Assembly (NCBI GenBank): GCA_030066985.1
Contig: JASJAN010000004.1
Coordinates: forward strand, 124,001 to 188,000
DNA: 64,000 nt
Source: Desulfobacterales bacterium
GTDB lineage: Bacteria; Desulfobacterota; Desulfobacteria; Desulfobacterales; JAHEIW01
Direction: 5' to 3'
Under the pieces are notes generated by a model that saw only the letters and a program-made list of their open reading frames with translations, ran no database searches and was not told the DNA's origin. How positions within the stretch are numbered: position 1 is the stretch's first letter; each line of letters starts with the position of its first letter. The position numbers and the translations under genes are program-made. Shown piece by piece: positions 37,447 to 46,421 of this stretch.

Positions 37447-37525
37447 AGAAGCTATCTCAAAAATAGTAGATCACGTCCAAGGGTCCGCCTCCGGCGGATT
37501 AGATGCATTTTTGAGATTGCTTCTA
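37447..37525. repeat. Inverted repeat element G1
   Basis: AGAAGCTATCTCAAAAATAG (37447-) pairs with TGCATTTTTGAGATTGCTTC (to 37523) around the palindrome TCCGCCTCCGGCGGA (37484-37498). On the minus strand the element begins on the TAG stop of the GlcDE gene. It is a close relative of G2 (53793-53945). Confidence 0.85.
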
Positions 37526-40126
37526 AACTTTTCCCGGCAAACGACCAGGTGAAAATACATGCTGCGGGTCCAGGGCGGCCTTGATACGGTGCATCACCTT
37601 CCATTGCGGCCGATCGACTCCGAAAACATCGTTATGCGTTTTGAAATCAGCGGACGCTTTTTCCATGACCACATGCCCGCCCAGTCGATCGCCGAGGCCC
37701 CACAGCTGAGCCCACAGAGCATTGGACAGGTTTTCAAAGCCGGCCAAGATGCGGCCGCAGCCGACATCTAAGAATAATTTGGCGTCCGGCACCTGTTTAT
37801 CCAGCACCTGAACAAACCCGATCGTCTGGTCAAGGGGAAGGTCAGCCCGCAGAATGAAAGCTGCCTGTGACAGCTCTGCATAGACATTTTTGAAAATGCC
37901 ATCCTGAACATAATAATCTTGTTCCGGGTTTTGGGTCAAACCGGCCTTATCACATAATATATGTGTTCTTTTAATTTGCTCGGTAACGGTTTTATCAAAC
38001 CCCTCAAATCCGAACGCCAATTTGTAGCGTCGGCGGGTGTCTTCATCCGCCTGCCCATTTGCCGGCCGCATGACAACAAAAACCGGTATGAGTTGAGATG
38101 TGATCACCTGCGACGCAAGAGCTGCGCAGGCCGATAAGGATCCTTCTACCGTTATGGCGCTGCAGCGCTCGGGTATGGTCATTGTACGACAGGTCACTTC
38201 GGTAATCAGGCCCAGGGTCCCGGCAGAACCGATCATCAAACGCGTCATATCATAGCCGGCGACATTTTTGACAACCTTACCGCCGGCTGAAATTGTCAGA
38301 CCGCTGCCGTTTAAAAAGTGTAGGCCCAAAACAAGATCCCGCGGAGCACCGTAGTGCATGCGTTCGGGCCCGCAGGCGGCCAGCGCCATTACACCGCCAA
38401 TAGAATGATCTTGTAGCGCGAAAGAGGGCCGCAGGGGCAGCCACTGGTGTTGCTCTGCAAGTTGCCGTTGGAGAACATCAAGGCCGACGCCGGCCCCTAC
38501 CGATACAAACTGATTGTAAGGGTCAAACTCAAAAATCCTATCAAGCACAGCGCTATTTAAACGGTCACAGTCACCAATGGGCACGTTGCCAAAATGCGGA
38601 AACGTACCGCAGCCGGTGGGTATCAAGGCCTTTCCCCTGGCAGCTGTACTTTGAATCGTCTCGCTCAGTTCCTTTTCAGCCGCACTCTGATAGTCTGTGC
38701 TGACAATCGGCGATCGCAAAGAAGTTTTATGGGTGCTTTCTTCTGAAGGGGATAGCGGAATGACTTTACCGGGATTTAACAGTCTATCCGAATCAAAGGC
38801 TTGCTGTACGCCCCTTTGGGCAATGAAATCCAATTCTGAAAAAACCAGACGCATGGCATCAATTTTTTCAAGACCAACGCCATGCTCACCGGAAATGGTG
38901 CCCCCCAGTTCGACACAGGCCTGCATGATTTCCCAGCCCGCTTTTTTCACCCGTTTGAGCTGATCGGCATCCCTGGAATCGAAAAATATCAATGGATGCA
39001 GATTGCCGTCTCCGGCATGAAACACATTGCCATGCTTAAAATCGTATTTAGCAACGATCTGCGCCACCCGCGCCAGCGCCTCGGGCAATTTGGTTCGCGG
39101 CACCGTGCAATCGTTGACCAGATAATTGGGGGCCAGACGCGCCACCGCACCGAATGCGCCGCGCCGGCCTTCCCAGAGGCGATTGCGCTGGGCGTCATCT
39201 TTGGCCTCACGAATCTCACGGCAATGATTTTGACGACACAGCTCGCTGATTTGAGCGACCTGGTCCTTAAGGCCGACAGAAAGCCCTTCGACTTCTACGA
39301 TCAGCACCGCCGCTGCATCCCGCGGATAGCCGCAGGCATAACTGTCTTCGACCGCATTGATGATCGGGGCATCCATCATTTCAAGCGTAGTGGGTAAAAT
39401 TCCGGCCGAAATAATATCCGATACCGATTCAGCCGCATCGCCAATATCATCATAGACAACGAGCAGAGTGATAATTTTTTCAGGCAGCGGTAGGATGCGC
39501 GCCGTGACTTCAGTTACGATTCCCATGGTGCCCTCACTGCCGATCAGGGTGCCGCGAAGGTCATATCCCGGCGGGTCATAAGCGCAACCGCCGACGTGAA
39601 TCATCTCACCATTGGAAAGAACAACGTCCAAACCCATGATGTGGTTAGTGGTCACACCATATTTTAAGCAGCGGGGGCCACCGGAATTTTCACCGACATT
39701 GCCGCCCAGGGTCGCCACTTTCTGACTGGCGGGATCGGGTGCATAGAAAAAGCCCAAGGGTGCCAAGGCGTTCTGAAGCTCTAGGTTGGTAACACCGGGT
39801 TGTATCACCGCACAGCGACGTTGCGGTGAAATGTCGATGATCCTATTTAAGCGCGACAGACAGATGACCACACCGCCGGATATCAATACGGTGCCACCCG
39901 AAAGATTGGTGCCAAACCCGCGCGGCACAAATGGAACCCCGGCGTCACGGGTTACTTTGACGACCCGGGCCACCTCATGGGTGTCGGCCGGAAAAACAAC
40001 CACACCGGGCTGCCCTTTAGCCAGCGAGGCATCATAGGAATACAATTCGGTTTCTGCCCGTGACACAGAAACCTGGGCCTCGCCGACGATTTGCCGAAGG
40101 CTGGATATGAATTCATCATTCAGCAT
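37523..40126 (-). CDS. glcD: GlcD-GlcE fused FAD-linked glycolate/lactate dehydrogenase
   Basis: This 867-residue flavoprotein contains two vanillyl-alcohol-oxidase-type FAD modules in one chain. The first (about 1-465) is GlcD-like, with PRGFGTNLSGGTV near 68-80 and the C-terminal GTISGEHGVGLEK. The second (about 485-867) is GlcE-like, with VGAGVGLDVLQRQLAE and a MIGSAGTLGLITEV segment. In E. coli these are separate subunits working with GlcF, whose gene follows here. The complex should oxidise glycolate, D-lactate or another 2-hydroxyacid. The short second Cys-poor half is normal for GlcE. Confidence 0.9.
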   Translation of the reverse strand: MLNDEFISSLRQIVGEAQVSVSRAETELYSYDASLAKGQPGVVVFPADTHEVARVVKVTRDAGVPFVPRGFGTNLSGGTVLISGGVVICLSRLNRIIDISPQRRCAVIQPGVTNLELQNALAPLGFFYAPDPASQKVATLGGNVGENSGGPRCLKYGVTTNHIMGLDVVLSNGEMIHVGGCAYDPPGYDLRGTLIGSEGTMGIVTEVTARILPLPEKIITLLVVYDDIGDAAESVSDIISAGILPTTLEMMDAPIINAVEDSYACGYPRDAAAVLIVEVEGLSVGLKDQVAQISELCRQNHCREIREAKDDAQRNRLWEGRRGAFGAVARLAPNYLVNDCTVPRTKLPEALARVAQIVAKYDFKHGNVFHAGDGNLHPLIFFDSRDADQLKRVKKAGWEIMQACVELGGTISGEHGVGLEKIDAMRLVFSELDFIAQRGVQQAFDSDRLLNPGKVIPLSPSEESTHKTSLRSPIVSTDYQSAAEKELSETIQSTAARGKALIPTGCGTFPHFGNVPIGDCDRLNSAVLDRIFEFDPYNQFVSVGAGVGLDVLQRQLAEQHQWLPLRPSFALQDHSIGGVMALAACGPERMHYGAPRDLVLGLHFLNGSGLTISAGGKVVKNVAGYDMTRLMIGSAGTLGLITEVTCRTMTIPERCSAITVEGSLSACAALASQVITSQLIPVFVVMRPANGQADEDTRRRYKLAFGFEGFDKTVTEQIKRTHILCDKAGLTQNPEQDYYVQDGIFKNVYAELSQAAFILRADLPLDQTIGFVQVLDKQVPDAKLFLDVGCGRILAGFENLSNALWAQLWGLGDRLGGHVVMEKASADFKTHNDVFGVDRPQWKVMHRIKAALDPQHVFSPGRLPGKV

Positions 40127-40142
40127 TTATCGACCTTGAGTG

Positions 40143-40265
40143 TGAAGTGACTAAAGTGATCTAAAGTGACTAAAGTTAAAAAATTCTGTCGTATTTTAAA
40201 AGATGGAGCAACGCGAGAACTTAGCTTTAGTCATTTCGAACTTTAGTTCAATTTAGTTCACTTTC
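40143..40265. repeat. Inverted word-repeat element D
   Basis: The left arm 40143-40177 (tandem CTAAAGTGA/TCTAAAGTGAC words) and right arm 40225-40265 (CTTTAGTCATTTCGAACTTT core) are inverted 47 nt apart. It occupies almost the whole gap between the aminotransferase and GlcDE genes of the operon. Confidence 0.85.
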
Positions 40266-40279
40266 CGATTCAAACTCAA

Positions 40280-41455
40280 TCAAGCATTCAGCAGGGACAT
40301 GGCAGCCTCGGAACCTGCGGCCAGATCGGTTTTGCAATCCTGCACCGCCAGCGCCCGGCTGATAGCCGTCAGGAAAAAGAGGACATTTTCTGCTGATGAA
40401 GAATATCCCATTAATCCCACGCGCCAGACCTGGCCGGCCAACGCTCCCAGACCTGCCCCGATCTCAAGATTGAAGGTTTCTAACAAATAAGTGCGCACCC
40501 TGGCTTCATCAACCCCTTCAGGCACGCGCATTGTATTCAGGGTCGGCAGGCGGTGCTCGGGTTTGACCAGCATATCAAGACCCATTGCCTCGACACCGGC
40601 AACCAGTGCCCGATGGTTCTTATAGTGACGTTCAAAACGATCCTGTAGGCCCTCTTCTTCGATCAGCAAAAGGGCTTCCAAAAGCGCATAGTTTAGCGTG
40701 CTGGAGCTGGTATGGTGATACACCCGGGGGGAAGATCCCCAGTATTTGTCCAGCAGGGTGATATCCAGATACCAGCTGCGGATCGGATGCTTACGGTTGT
40801 GGGCCGCCTCGATGGCGCGATCGCTGAACGTCACCGGTGCCAGCCCCGGCGGAGCGCCGATGCATTTCTGAGAGCAGCTGTAAGCGGCATCCAACCCCCA
40901 TTCATCGGTTTTGATTTCGAGACCGCCTAAGGAGGTCACCGTATCGAGCATGATCATGACATCATTTTCCTTTGCCAATCGCACGATATCATCCATTGGC
41001 TGCTGTACCCCGGTAGACGTCTCAGCATGAACAAGCGCAATAATTTTAAACCCTTTATCTTTAAAGGCATCTTCAACCTGTTGTGGATCCGTTGGTCGGC
41101 CCCATTCACCTTCAATGACCGTTACGTCAGCCTCCTGGCGCTCGGCCATTTGGCGCAATCGATCTCCAAAATAGCCGTGTACACAGACCAGAACCGGATC
41201 TTCCGGCTCTATCAGGTTGGCCACGCAGGCCTCCATGCCCGATGTGCCGGTGCCCGGGGTGGCATGGGTCAGGCGGTTTTGCGTCTGGAAAACCTGACGC
41301 AGAAGGTCACCGATCTGGTCAAGCGCTTTAAAATAGGCCGGGTCCATGTGTCCGATGACCGGCGATGTCAGCGCCCGGTAAACCCTTGGATGAATATCCA
41401 AAGGACCGGGGCCCATAAGCTTTCTCAGCGGCGCTTCGGTTGATTGTGATGCCAT
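40280..41455 (-). CDS. Alanine/serine-glyoxylate aminotransferase
   Basis: This 391-residue fold-type I PLP enzyme of the AGXT/SgaA/PucG class V group opens with LMGPGPLDIHPRVYRAL. It has GTGTSGMEA near 68-76, LDTVTSLGG near 170-178 and the PLP lysine K197 in CSQKCIGAPPGLAP. It converts glyoxylate to glycine using alanine or serine as donor. ATG 41455 has AAGGAG 7 nt upstream; the longer frame to 41533 is not supported. It is the first gene of the glycolate operon, so glycolate to glyoxylate to glycine is a coherent path. Confidence 0.88.
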   Translation of the reverse strand: MASQSTEAPLRKLMGPGPLDIHPRVYRALTSPVIGHMDPAYFKALDQIGDLLRQVFQTQNRLTHATPGTGTSGMEACVANLIEPEDPVLVCVHGYFGDRLRQMAERQEADVTVIEGEWGRPTDPQQVEDAFKDKGFKIIALVHAETSTGVQQPMDDIVRLAKENDVMIMLDTVTSLGGLEIKTDEWGLDAAYSCSQKCIGAPPGLAPVTFSDRAIEAAHNRKHPIRSWYLDITLLDKYWGSSPRVYHHTSSSTLNYALLEALLLIEEEGLQDRFERHYKNHRALVAGVEAMGLDMLVKPEHRLPTLNTMRVPEGVDEARVRTYLLETFNLEIGAGLGALAGQVWRVGLMGYSSSAENVLFFLTAISRALAVQDCKTDLAAGSEAAMSLLNA

Positions 41456-42024
41456 AGTCAACTCCTTATGTTCAAACGGATTTAAAATTGTGGAAAGGAT
41501 CTGAACAACTGCGATGACGAATCGTTCGGGCAAACCTTATCAGCAAATCGCCAGTTGATGCCGGCGATATGAGGCGAGTATAAAGAGATGCGACAACACT
41601 GTCAATAAAGAGCACCACTCAACTGTCATGTTCCACAAATATATACAAAATCTTGGTATATTTTTAAAACATTATGTTGTTTTTGCATGAGAAAAATTCC
41701 AAATCACAAAATCACAAATATCAAATGGTTCGACAAGCCGTTCGACAGGCTCACGGTCCTGAGCAGAGTCGAAGGACTCACCACCCTGAGCAAAGTCGAA
41801 GGGCAAATCGCAATGACCAGAATTCAAAATTTCAAATGTTTTGGTAAATGAAAACTTGAGATTTGGGATTTATTTGGCCTGCGACGAGTTCAGGCCAAGT
41901 CGTAATTTGGTGCTTGGAAATTGGGATTTTTATTTGGTATAAGATCGATGAGGGTTTCATAAAAGACGCACACAGGGTACATCGCTATAATCATAAATCG
42001 ATTTTTAAAACAGGTTTTTTAGCC
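41456..42024. other. Divergent intergenic region dominated by element E
   Basis: This 569-bp region separates the glycolate operon from the B12-activation-type gene and must hold both promoters. Apart from composite repeat E (41696-41937) I see no gene or RNA. The frame reading into the plus-strand gene from 41863 runs through the repeat and is not coding. Confidence 0.5.
41696..41937. repeat. Composite nested repeat E
   Basis: The outer words CCAAATCACAAAATCACAAA (41699-) are inverted against ATTTGGGATTT and TTGGAAATTGGGATTTTTAT (to 41937). Nested inside (41727-41803) is a second element made of TTCGACAGGCTCAC and CCTGAGCAGAGTCGAAGG words, itself inverted and partly duplicated. A third short inverted pair (TGGCCTGCGACGAGTTCAGGCCA) lies in the right arm. 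Confidence 0.85.
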
Positions 42025-42702
42025 ATGGAAATATTAGAAAAAATACCGGTCAAGATCGCCCCCAAAAAGGTCGCTAAAATTCTGCGTCTGGATTCCGACA
42101 GGGACGCTCAGCTCGTCCAACAGCTGATCGCCATGGCCCAGACCCATATTGCACCCAGGGCGGCGTATAAGCTTTGTTATATTGATGAAAAAATGGATGA
42201 TGCCGTCATCGTTGAGGGCCTGCATTTTAAAAGCAAGGTGTTGCGCAAAAACTTAGATCCCGTTGAGCGCCTGTTTGCGTATGTGGTGACGCTTGGGCCC
42301 GGTCTGGAAGAGGAGATCCAAAAGTTAGATGACCCCTTGGAAAAATATTATCTGGATATCATCGGCAATGTGGCGTTAAACGGGGTTCGCAAAAATCTGC
42401 AGGAACACCTGTGCAAACAGTTTGGCCTGGAGAAAATTTCCTTTATGAGCCCGGGATCGCTGCAGGAATGGCCCATTGAAGAACAAGGCCAACTTTTTCG
42501 CCTGCTCACAGATGTAGAAGACGCCATTGGCGTCCGTCTGACGCCGTCCTTTTTAATGATCCCGACAAAGTCTATTTCCGGGATTTATTTTCAGACCGAA
42601 GTTTCCTTTTTCAACTGCCAGCTGTGCCAGCGCGGAAAATGCCCGGGCAGAAAAGCACGCTATGATGAAAAACTGGCCCAAGACTACGGAATAAAGGAAT
42701 AA
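42025..42702 (+). CDS. Vitamin B12-dependent methionine synthase activation-type protein
   Basis: This 225-residue stand-alone protein is related to the C-terminal reactivation domain of MetH. The family core SPGSLQEWPIEEQGQLFRLL is near 142-161 and SISGIYFQTE near 183-192. It ends with a CxxCxxxxCPGR cluster (Cys198, Cys201, Cys206) not present in E. coli MetH but common in anaerobe paralogues, where it may bind a cluster. It probably reactivates a corrinoid methyltransferase. ATG 42025 is chosen; upstream reading enters the repeat. Confidence 0.83.
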   Translation: MEILEKIPVKIAPKKVAKILRLDSDRDAQLVQQLIAMAQTHIAPRAAYKLCYIDEKMDDAVIVEGLHFKSKVLRKNLDPVERLFAYVVTLGPGLEEEIQKLDDPLEKYYLDIIGNVALNGVRKNLQEHLCKQFGLEKISFMSPGSLQEWPIEEQGQLFRLLTDVEDAIGVRLTPSFLMIPTKSISGIYFQTEVSFFNCQLCQRGKCPGRKARYDEKLAQDYGIKE

Positions 42703-42727
42703 ATTCAGGTAGGATTATCGATTTTCG

Positions 42728-42992
42728 TTCACCGCAGAGACGCAGAGATCGCAGAGTTAAGTTTCATTTAGTTTTCCGTTGAGAGGACGGAAAACTAAAA
42801 AAGCTCTCTTAGCCTATTTTTGGACAAGCTTCTAATTCTAAGTATTTATTGATCATAAGCTATTTTACCCCATAAAACCGACTTTATTTCAAAAGCTATT
42901 TGACGCAGGCAGATTGTTTGGTCTGATTTTCCCTCTCAGGAAATCAGACCAAGAAAAAATATTCTCTGCAATCTCTGCGTCTTTGCGGTGAA
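42728..42992. repeat. Inverted word-repeat element F with internal hairpins
   Basis: The left arm TTCACCGCAGAGACGCAGAG (42728-42756) and right arm CTCTGCGTCTTTGCGGTGAA (to 42992) are inverted about 205 nt apart. Inside are two strong hairpins: TAGTTTTCCGT/ACGGAAAACTA (42769-42797) and GGTCTGATTT/AAATCAGACC (42920-42950). It lies between convergent genes. Confidence 0.9.
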
Positions 42993-42999
42993 GGTTATG

Positions 43000-45900
43000 T
43001 TATTGCGAGGCGGGCTGTTTCAGGCGGGACAGACGTTCTTTGGCAAAATCGTATTCCAGCCAGGTATCCATAAAAGAGCCCAGAGCCTCCCGGTAGTGTT
43101 TGATGGCCTTTTGTTTGTCGCCGGCCCCTTCAGCCCAGAGCCCGACAGCCGTGTGAGCGGTCAATAGGTTTTCGGGGCTCTCACCGGCCTGCTCGAGCAG
43201 CGATCTTTCGGTCAGATTACCCAATAGATAATCGCTGATGATCAGATACCACGGGTCCATGGTTCGGGCCGTAAATGCTTCAAGACTTGAGCGGGCTTCA
43301 TCGGCCTGGCCCTGTTTGTTTAAAATCCCGGCCTGTAGAATTCCCAGACTCATGCGATCTGCGTTTTGACGACCGCCGCTATCTAAAAAAGTACGGATGT
43401 ATTCAAGTGCTTTATCCCAATCTCCATCGGCGGCGCTGTAAAAGGCCAAGGCCACGAAAACCTTACGATTGTCCGGGTATATTTCCGATATTTTGGCAAG
43501 CACTTCCCGTTTTTCCTTGATCGCGACACTCTGATCGATAAATTTGGCCATCAATAGGGGCAATTCAGCTTTAATCTTAGCGTCTTTTTCCAGCTTTTCC
43601 GCGACGCTTTTGTTAAACGTCTCAATGTCCTTGTTATAGGTCTTCCATTGCGCTTTGGTTTTGAGTGCCTTGCGGCGACGTTTTTGCAGCTGCTCCAGCT
43701 TGGCGCGCACCACAAAAAACTCCCAGGCGTCCGTATCGGCGGTCAACACCGCTTCTCTGAGCAGCTTTTCAGCGCCTTCCCAATCCTGTCGCTCAACCCG
43801 GATCAGGCTGATGGCATAATACAGCCAGCTTTTTTCAGCATCTGTGTGCCAGCTATCCAGGGCTGACACTTCATCGATTAAGTCCTCTAAAACCCGGACC
43901 AGATGCCCCTGGAATTCAGCCGGTGAGCGCCAATCCAAAGCCAACAGCTGCTCACGATAAGGACTGTTGGCACCTTCACCGGCTAGCCAGTCAATTAAAA
44001 ACTGCATCAGTCGGGCTTCTGGATTGGCAGGATCCATGGAAAGGGTTTTTGAAAAAAGCTTGGCAGCACCCTTGTTATCCCCGGTGCAATAATGCATCAT
44101 GCCGGCCGCCATGATCATTTCCGGCTGCGGGTTGCCCTTGAGTTCTTCATCGGCGAGCGTCTGGGCCTCGGCCCACAAGCCTTCAGAGGCCTTTTTCTTG
44201 ATTTCTTCAAGTGTTTTTTCGATTGAAAAATCAAGCTCACCATTCCACTTGGCCTGACCGGCCTTTAATTCTTCAAGAAACTGGGCGGCATTGGTAATGG
44301 GTAAAACCATGCCCAGATCCCAGCGAGGCGTTGCGGCCTGCATCATCCCTTGAGCCACATCCATAGCAACACCGGCAGCAATGCCAATCACCTTGCCGCG
44401 CTCATCGATGAACGGCCCCCCACTGTTGCCGCCATACAGAGAGGTATCAACCTGGATCACATTTTCGAAAGACCGGCGCACATTGCCGCCGGTAACACTG
44501 GCGTTGACGGCCTCATCCTGGGTTCGGCTGCCCAGGGGAAACCCGATGGTAATCAGTCGCGAGAGCTTGGGAACACTTTTAGAATCCAGTTTTATGTCCA
44601 ACGGCAGCGGTTCCATCCCTTGCGGCACCTGATCAATCTTTATGACGGCAAAATCATCCTTGAGCGGTGAGGTAATCACCTGACGGGTTTGAACCGGTGG
44701 CTTGGGTACACCGGCGATAGACAGGCGGGGTTCGGATTCGGTGCTAAACGCATTCTCGATAAAATAAACGTCGGTCAGATCCGGGCTTTCGATCACGCGC
44801 GAGACGCGGTTAAAGGCCCGCGCGCCTTCAAACCATAGATAGATACGGTATTTTAGTTCCGGTATCTTATCAACCGCGGTAAAATGCTGAACAGTGGCCA
44901 GAAGGGTGGTGTCTTCCAACCAGGGGCACACCACGTGACGGCTGGTCAGCATATAGCCGTCGCTGTCCACCAAAAAAGCCGTCCCCTCAGCCATATTGCG
45001 GTACATCTGCTCATTTTCGATTTCCAGCCAGTACTCTACCAGGATAAAACCGACTGCTGGTGAATATTGATTGGCATAATCCTCCAGACGGTTTTCAAAT
45101 CCGGTCTTGCGTTGGCTAAGCTGATACCAGGCCATAAATCCGGCCATCGATAATATGATGATTAACACCGCCAAAATGCTGATGCGATTCTGAAGCCCTT
45201 TGATAGTCAACCTGCGGGCAACAGCTGCCGGTGACGGCACAGGCTCGGGCTTTTCATCAACAGGCTTTTCTTTGATGCGTGCAAGGGATATGGCCACCTC
45301 GGCCATGGACCGCGGGCGGATGTCCGGATCATCGGCCAGCATGACTTTCAGCAGGACTTTGGCGGCCTCCGGCAAATTGAGCTCGTCGACTTTGACCAGA
45401 TAATCAGTTGTATCCAGATCCGCAGACAGCATCTCGACGAAAATTTTTCCCAACGACCAGATATCGCTTCTGAAATCAAGGGGGCGGTGGTTGACAATAT
45501 CCGGGTGGACGTTCAGCAATTTTTTGAGCATGGGCCCGGGCCGGTCATTTTTGGGATCAAAAAACCGTGAAAGTTTGTAGTCAACCTTGACCTCAAGCTG
45601 TCCGCTTTCAGCGCGCACCAGCATAATATCGTTTAAAATCAGATGCGGTATGACGTAACCCTCCTGGTGCAATACGGTCAGGATGGAAGCCATCTGAAAA
45701 AACAGATCTAAAGCTATCTGACGATCCTGCAGCCGCCCGGAAGTCAACAAGGCACCCCAGCTTTCTGAGTCAATCCATTCGCTAATGCGGTACCACAGCC
45801 CGTCGGTAGATTTTCGAATGGCGTAATGGCGCACAAATCCTTTATCGGGCAGTTTTTTGAGACGTTCCAGCTCCTGGGTAAGTCTGGCGGCCACTTTTTC

Positions 45901-46119
45901 ATCGACCCCCGCCTGGGGCGTAAACAGGCGGATCATCACCATCTCACCGGTTCGTTCCCGGATGGCCCGGCACAGAAAGCTGGAATGACCTTCGTGTAGA
46001 ATATCGACGATACGGTAATCGTCGATGTATTTGCGGCCCTCGCCGATTTCATTGCCGCACGACGGGCAAAGCGTAATTTCTTCGGCGACTGGCTGGTCAC
46101 ATTGGGGGCAAAGTCTCAT
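43000..46119 (-). CDS. Zinc ribbon-pseudokinase-TM-trypsin-TPR protein
   Basis: This 1039-residue protein has five modules: a zinc ribbon (CPQC 4-7, CPSC 18-21), a Ser/Thr kinase fold (about 34-280), a TM helix (about 312-334), a trypsin/HtrA-like protease (about 365-620) and TPR-type helices (about 640-1030). The kinase lacks catalytic residues: VAIK Lys is Arg64, HRD is IPH (157-159), the KPxN segment is ILND and DFG is DYK (180-182). The protease triad looks intact (His395 in TSRHVV, Asp489 in DDFAVIKI, Ser566 in GGNSGGP). A cytoplasmic pseudokinase would control or anchor an extracytoplasmic protease. The start is ATG 46119. Confidence 0.87.
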   Translation of the reverse strand: MRLCPQCDQPVAEEITLCPSCGNEIGEGRKYIDDYRIVDILHEGHSSFLCRAIRERTGEMVMIRLFTPQAGVDEKVAARLTQELERLKKLPDKGFVRHYAIRKSTDGLWYRISEWIDSESWGALLTSGRLQDRQIALDLFFQMASILTVLHQEGYVIPHLILNDIMLVRAESGQLEVKVDYKLSRFFDPKNDRPGPMLKKLLNVHPDIVNHRPLDFRSDIWSLGKIFVEMLSADLDTTDYLVKVDELNLPEAAKVLLKVMLADDPDIRPRSMAEVAISLARIKEKPVDEKPEPVPSPAAVARRLTIKGLQNRISILAVLIIILSMAGFMAWYQLSQRKTGFENRLEDYANQYSPAVGFILVEYWLEIENEQMYRNMAEGTAFLVDSDGYMLTSRHVVCPWLEDTTLLATVQHFTAVDKIPELKYRIYLWFEGARAFNRVSRVIESPDLTDVYFIENAFSTESEPRLSIAGVPKPPVQTRQVITSPLKDDFAVIKIDQVPQGMEPLPLDIKLDSKSVPKLSRLITIGFPLGSRTQDEAVNASVTGGNVRRSFENVIQVDTSLYGGNSGGPFIDERGKVIGIAAGVAMDVAQGMMQAATPRWDLGMVLPITNAAQFLEELKAGQAKWNGELDFSIEKTLEEIKKKASEGLWAEAQTLADEELKGNPQPEMIMAAGMMHYCTGDNKGAAKLFSKTLSMDPANPEARLMQFLIDWLAGEGANSPYREQLLALDWRSPAEFQGHLVRVLEDLIDEVSALDSWHTDAEKSWLYYAISLIRVERQDWEGAEKLLREAVLTADTDAWEFFVVRAKLEQLQKRRRKALKTKAQWKTYNKDIETFNKSVAEKLEKDAKIKAELPLLMAKFIDQSVAIKEKREVLAKISEIYPDNRKVFVALAFYSAADGDWDKALEYIRTFLDSGGRQNADRMSLGILQAGILNKQGQADEARSSLEAFTARTMDPWYLIISDYLLGNLTERSLLEQAGESPENLLTAHTAVGLWAEGAGDKQKAIKHYREALGSFMDTWLEYDFAKERLSRLKQPASQ

Positions 46120-46421
46120 TTATTCCATGCAAGATTAAGGTTGTATCGTATTATGATCTGCAGGCCATAGTACGCAAAAAACGACCCGGCGAAAAAAGAT
46201 GCCGCCTGTTTAAAGCTCTACTTTCATTTAAAAGCAGGAGTCAAGCTCCAGGATGGATAACCTTCGGAGCCGAATATGTTAGGGCAATATATCAAACGGA
46301 AGCATTTCGTTTCTGGACAAAAATTTATTGATGAAATATTTCCAAACTTTTCAATAAATTATATCTAACCAAATGCTAAATGTCAATCAAGGCCTTAGAC
46401 CGATTTGGCCGCCACATGAAT
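46120..46421. other. Intergenic stretch, leader of the pseudokinase gene
   Basis: An AT-rich 302-bp stretch between minus-strand genes. I see no gene, RNA or repeat; it presumably carries the promoter of the pseudokinase-protease gene. Confidence 0.5.

Noticed and set aside
41863-42024. N-terminal extension of the B12-activation-type protein
   Set aside because: The frame runs through repeat E, and the conserved start is at ATG 42025.
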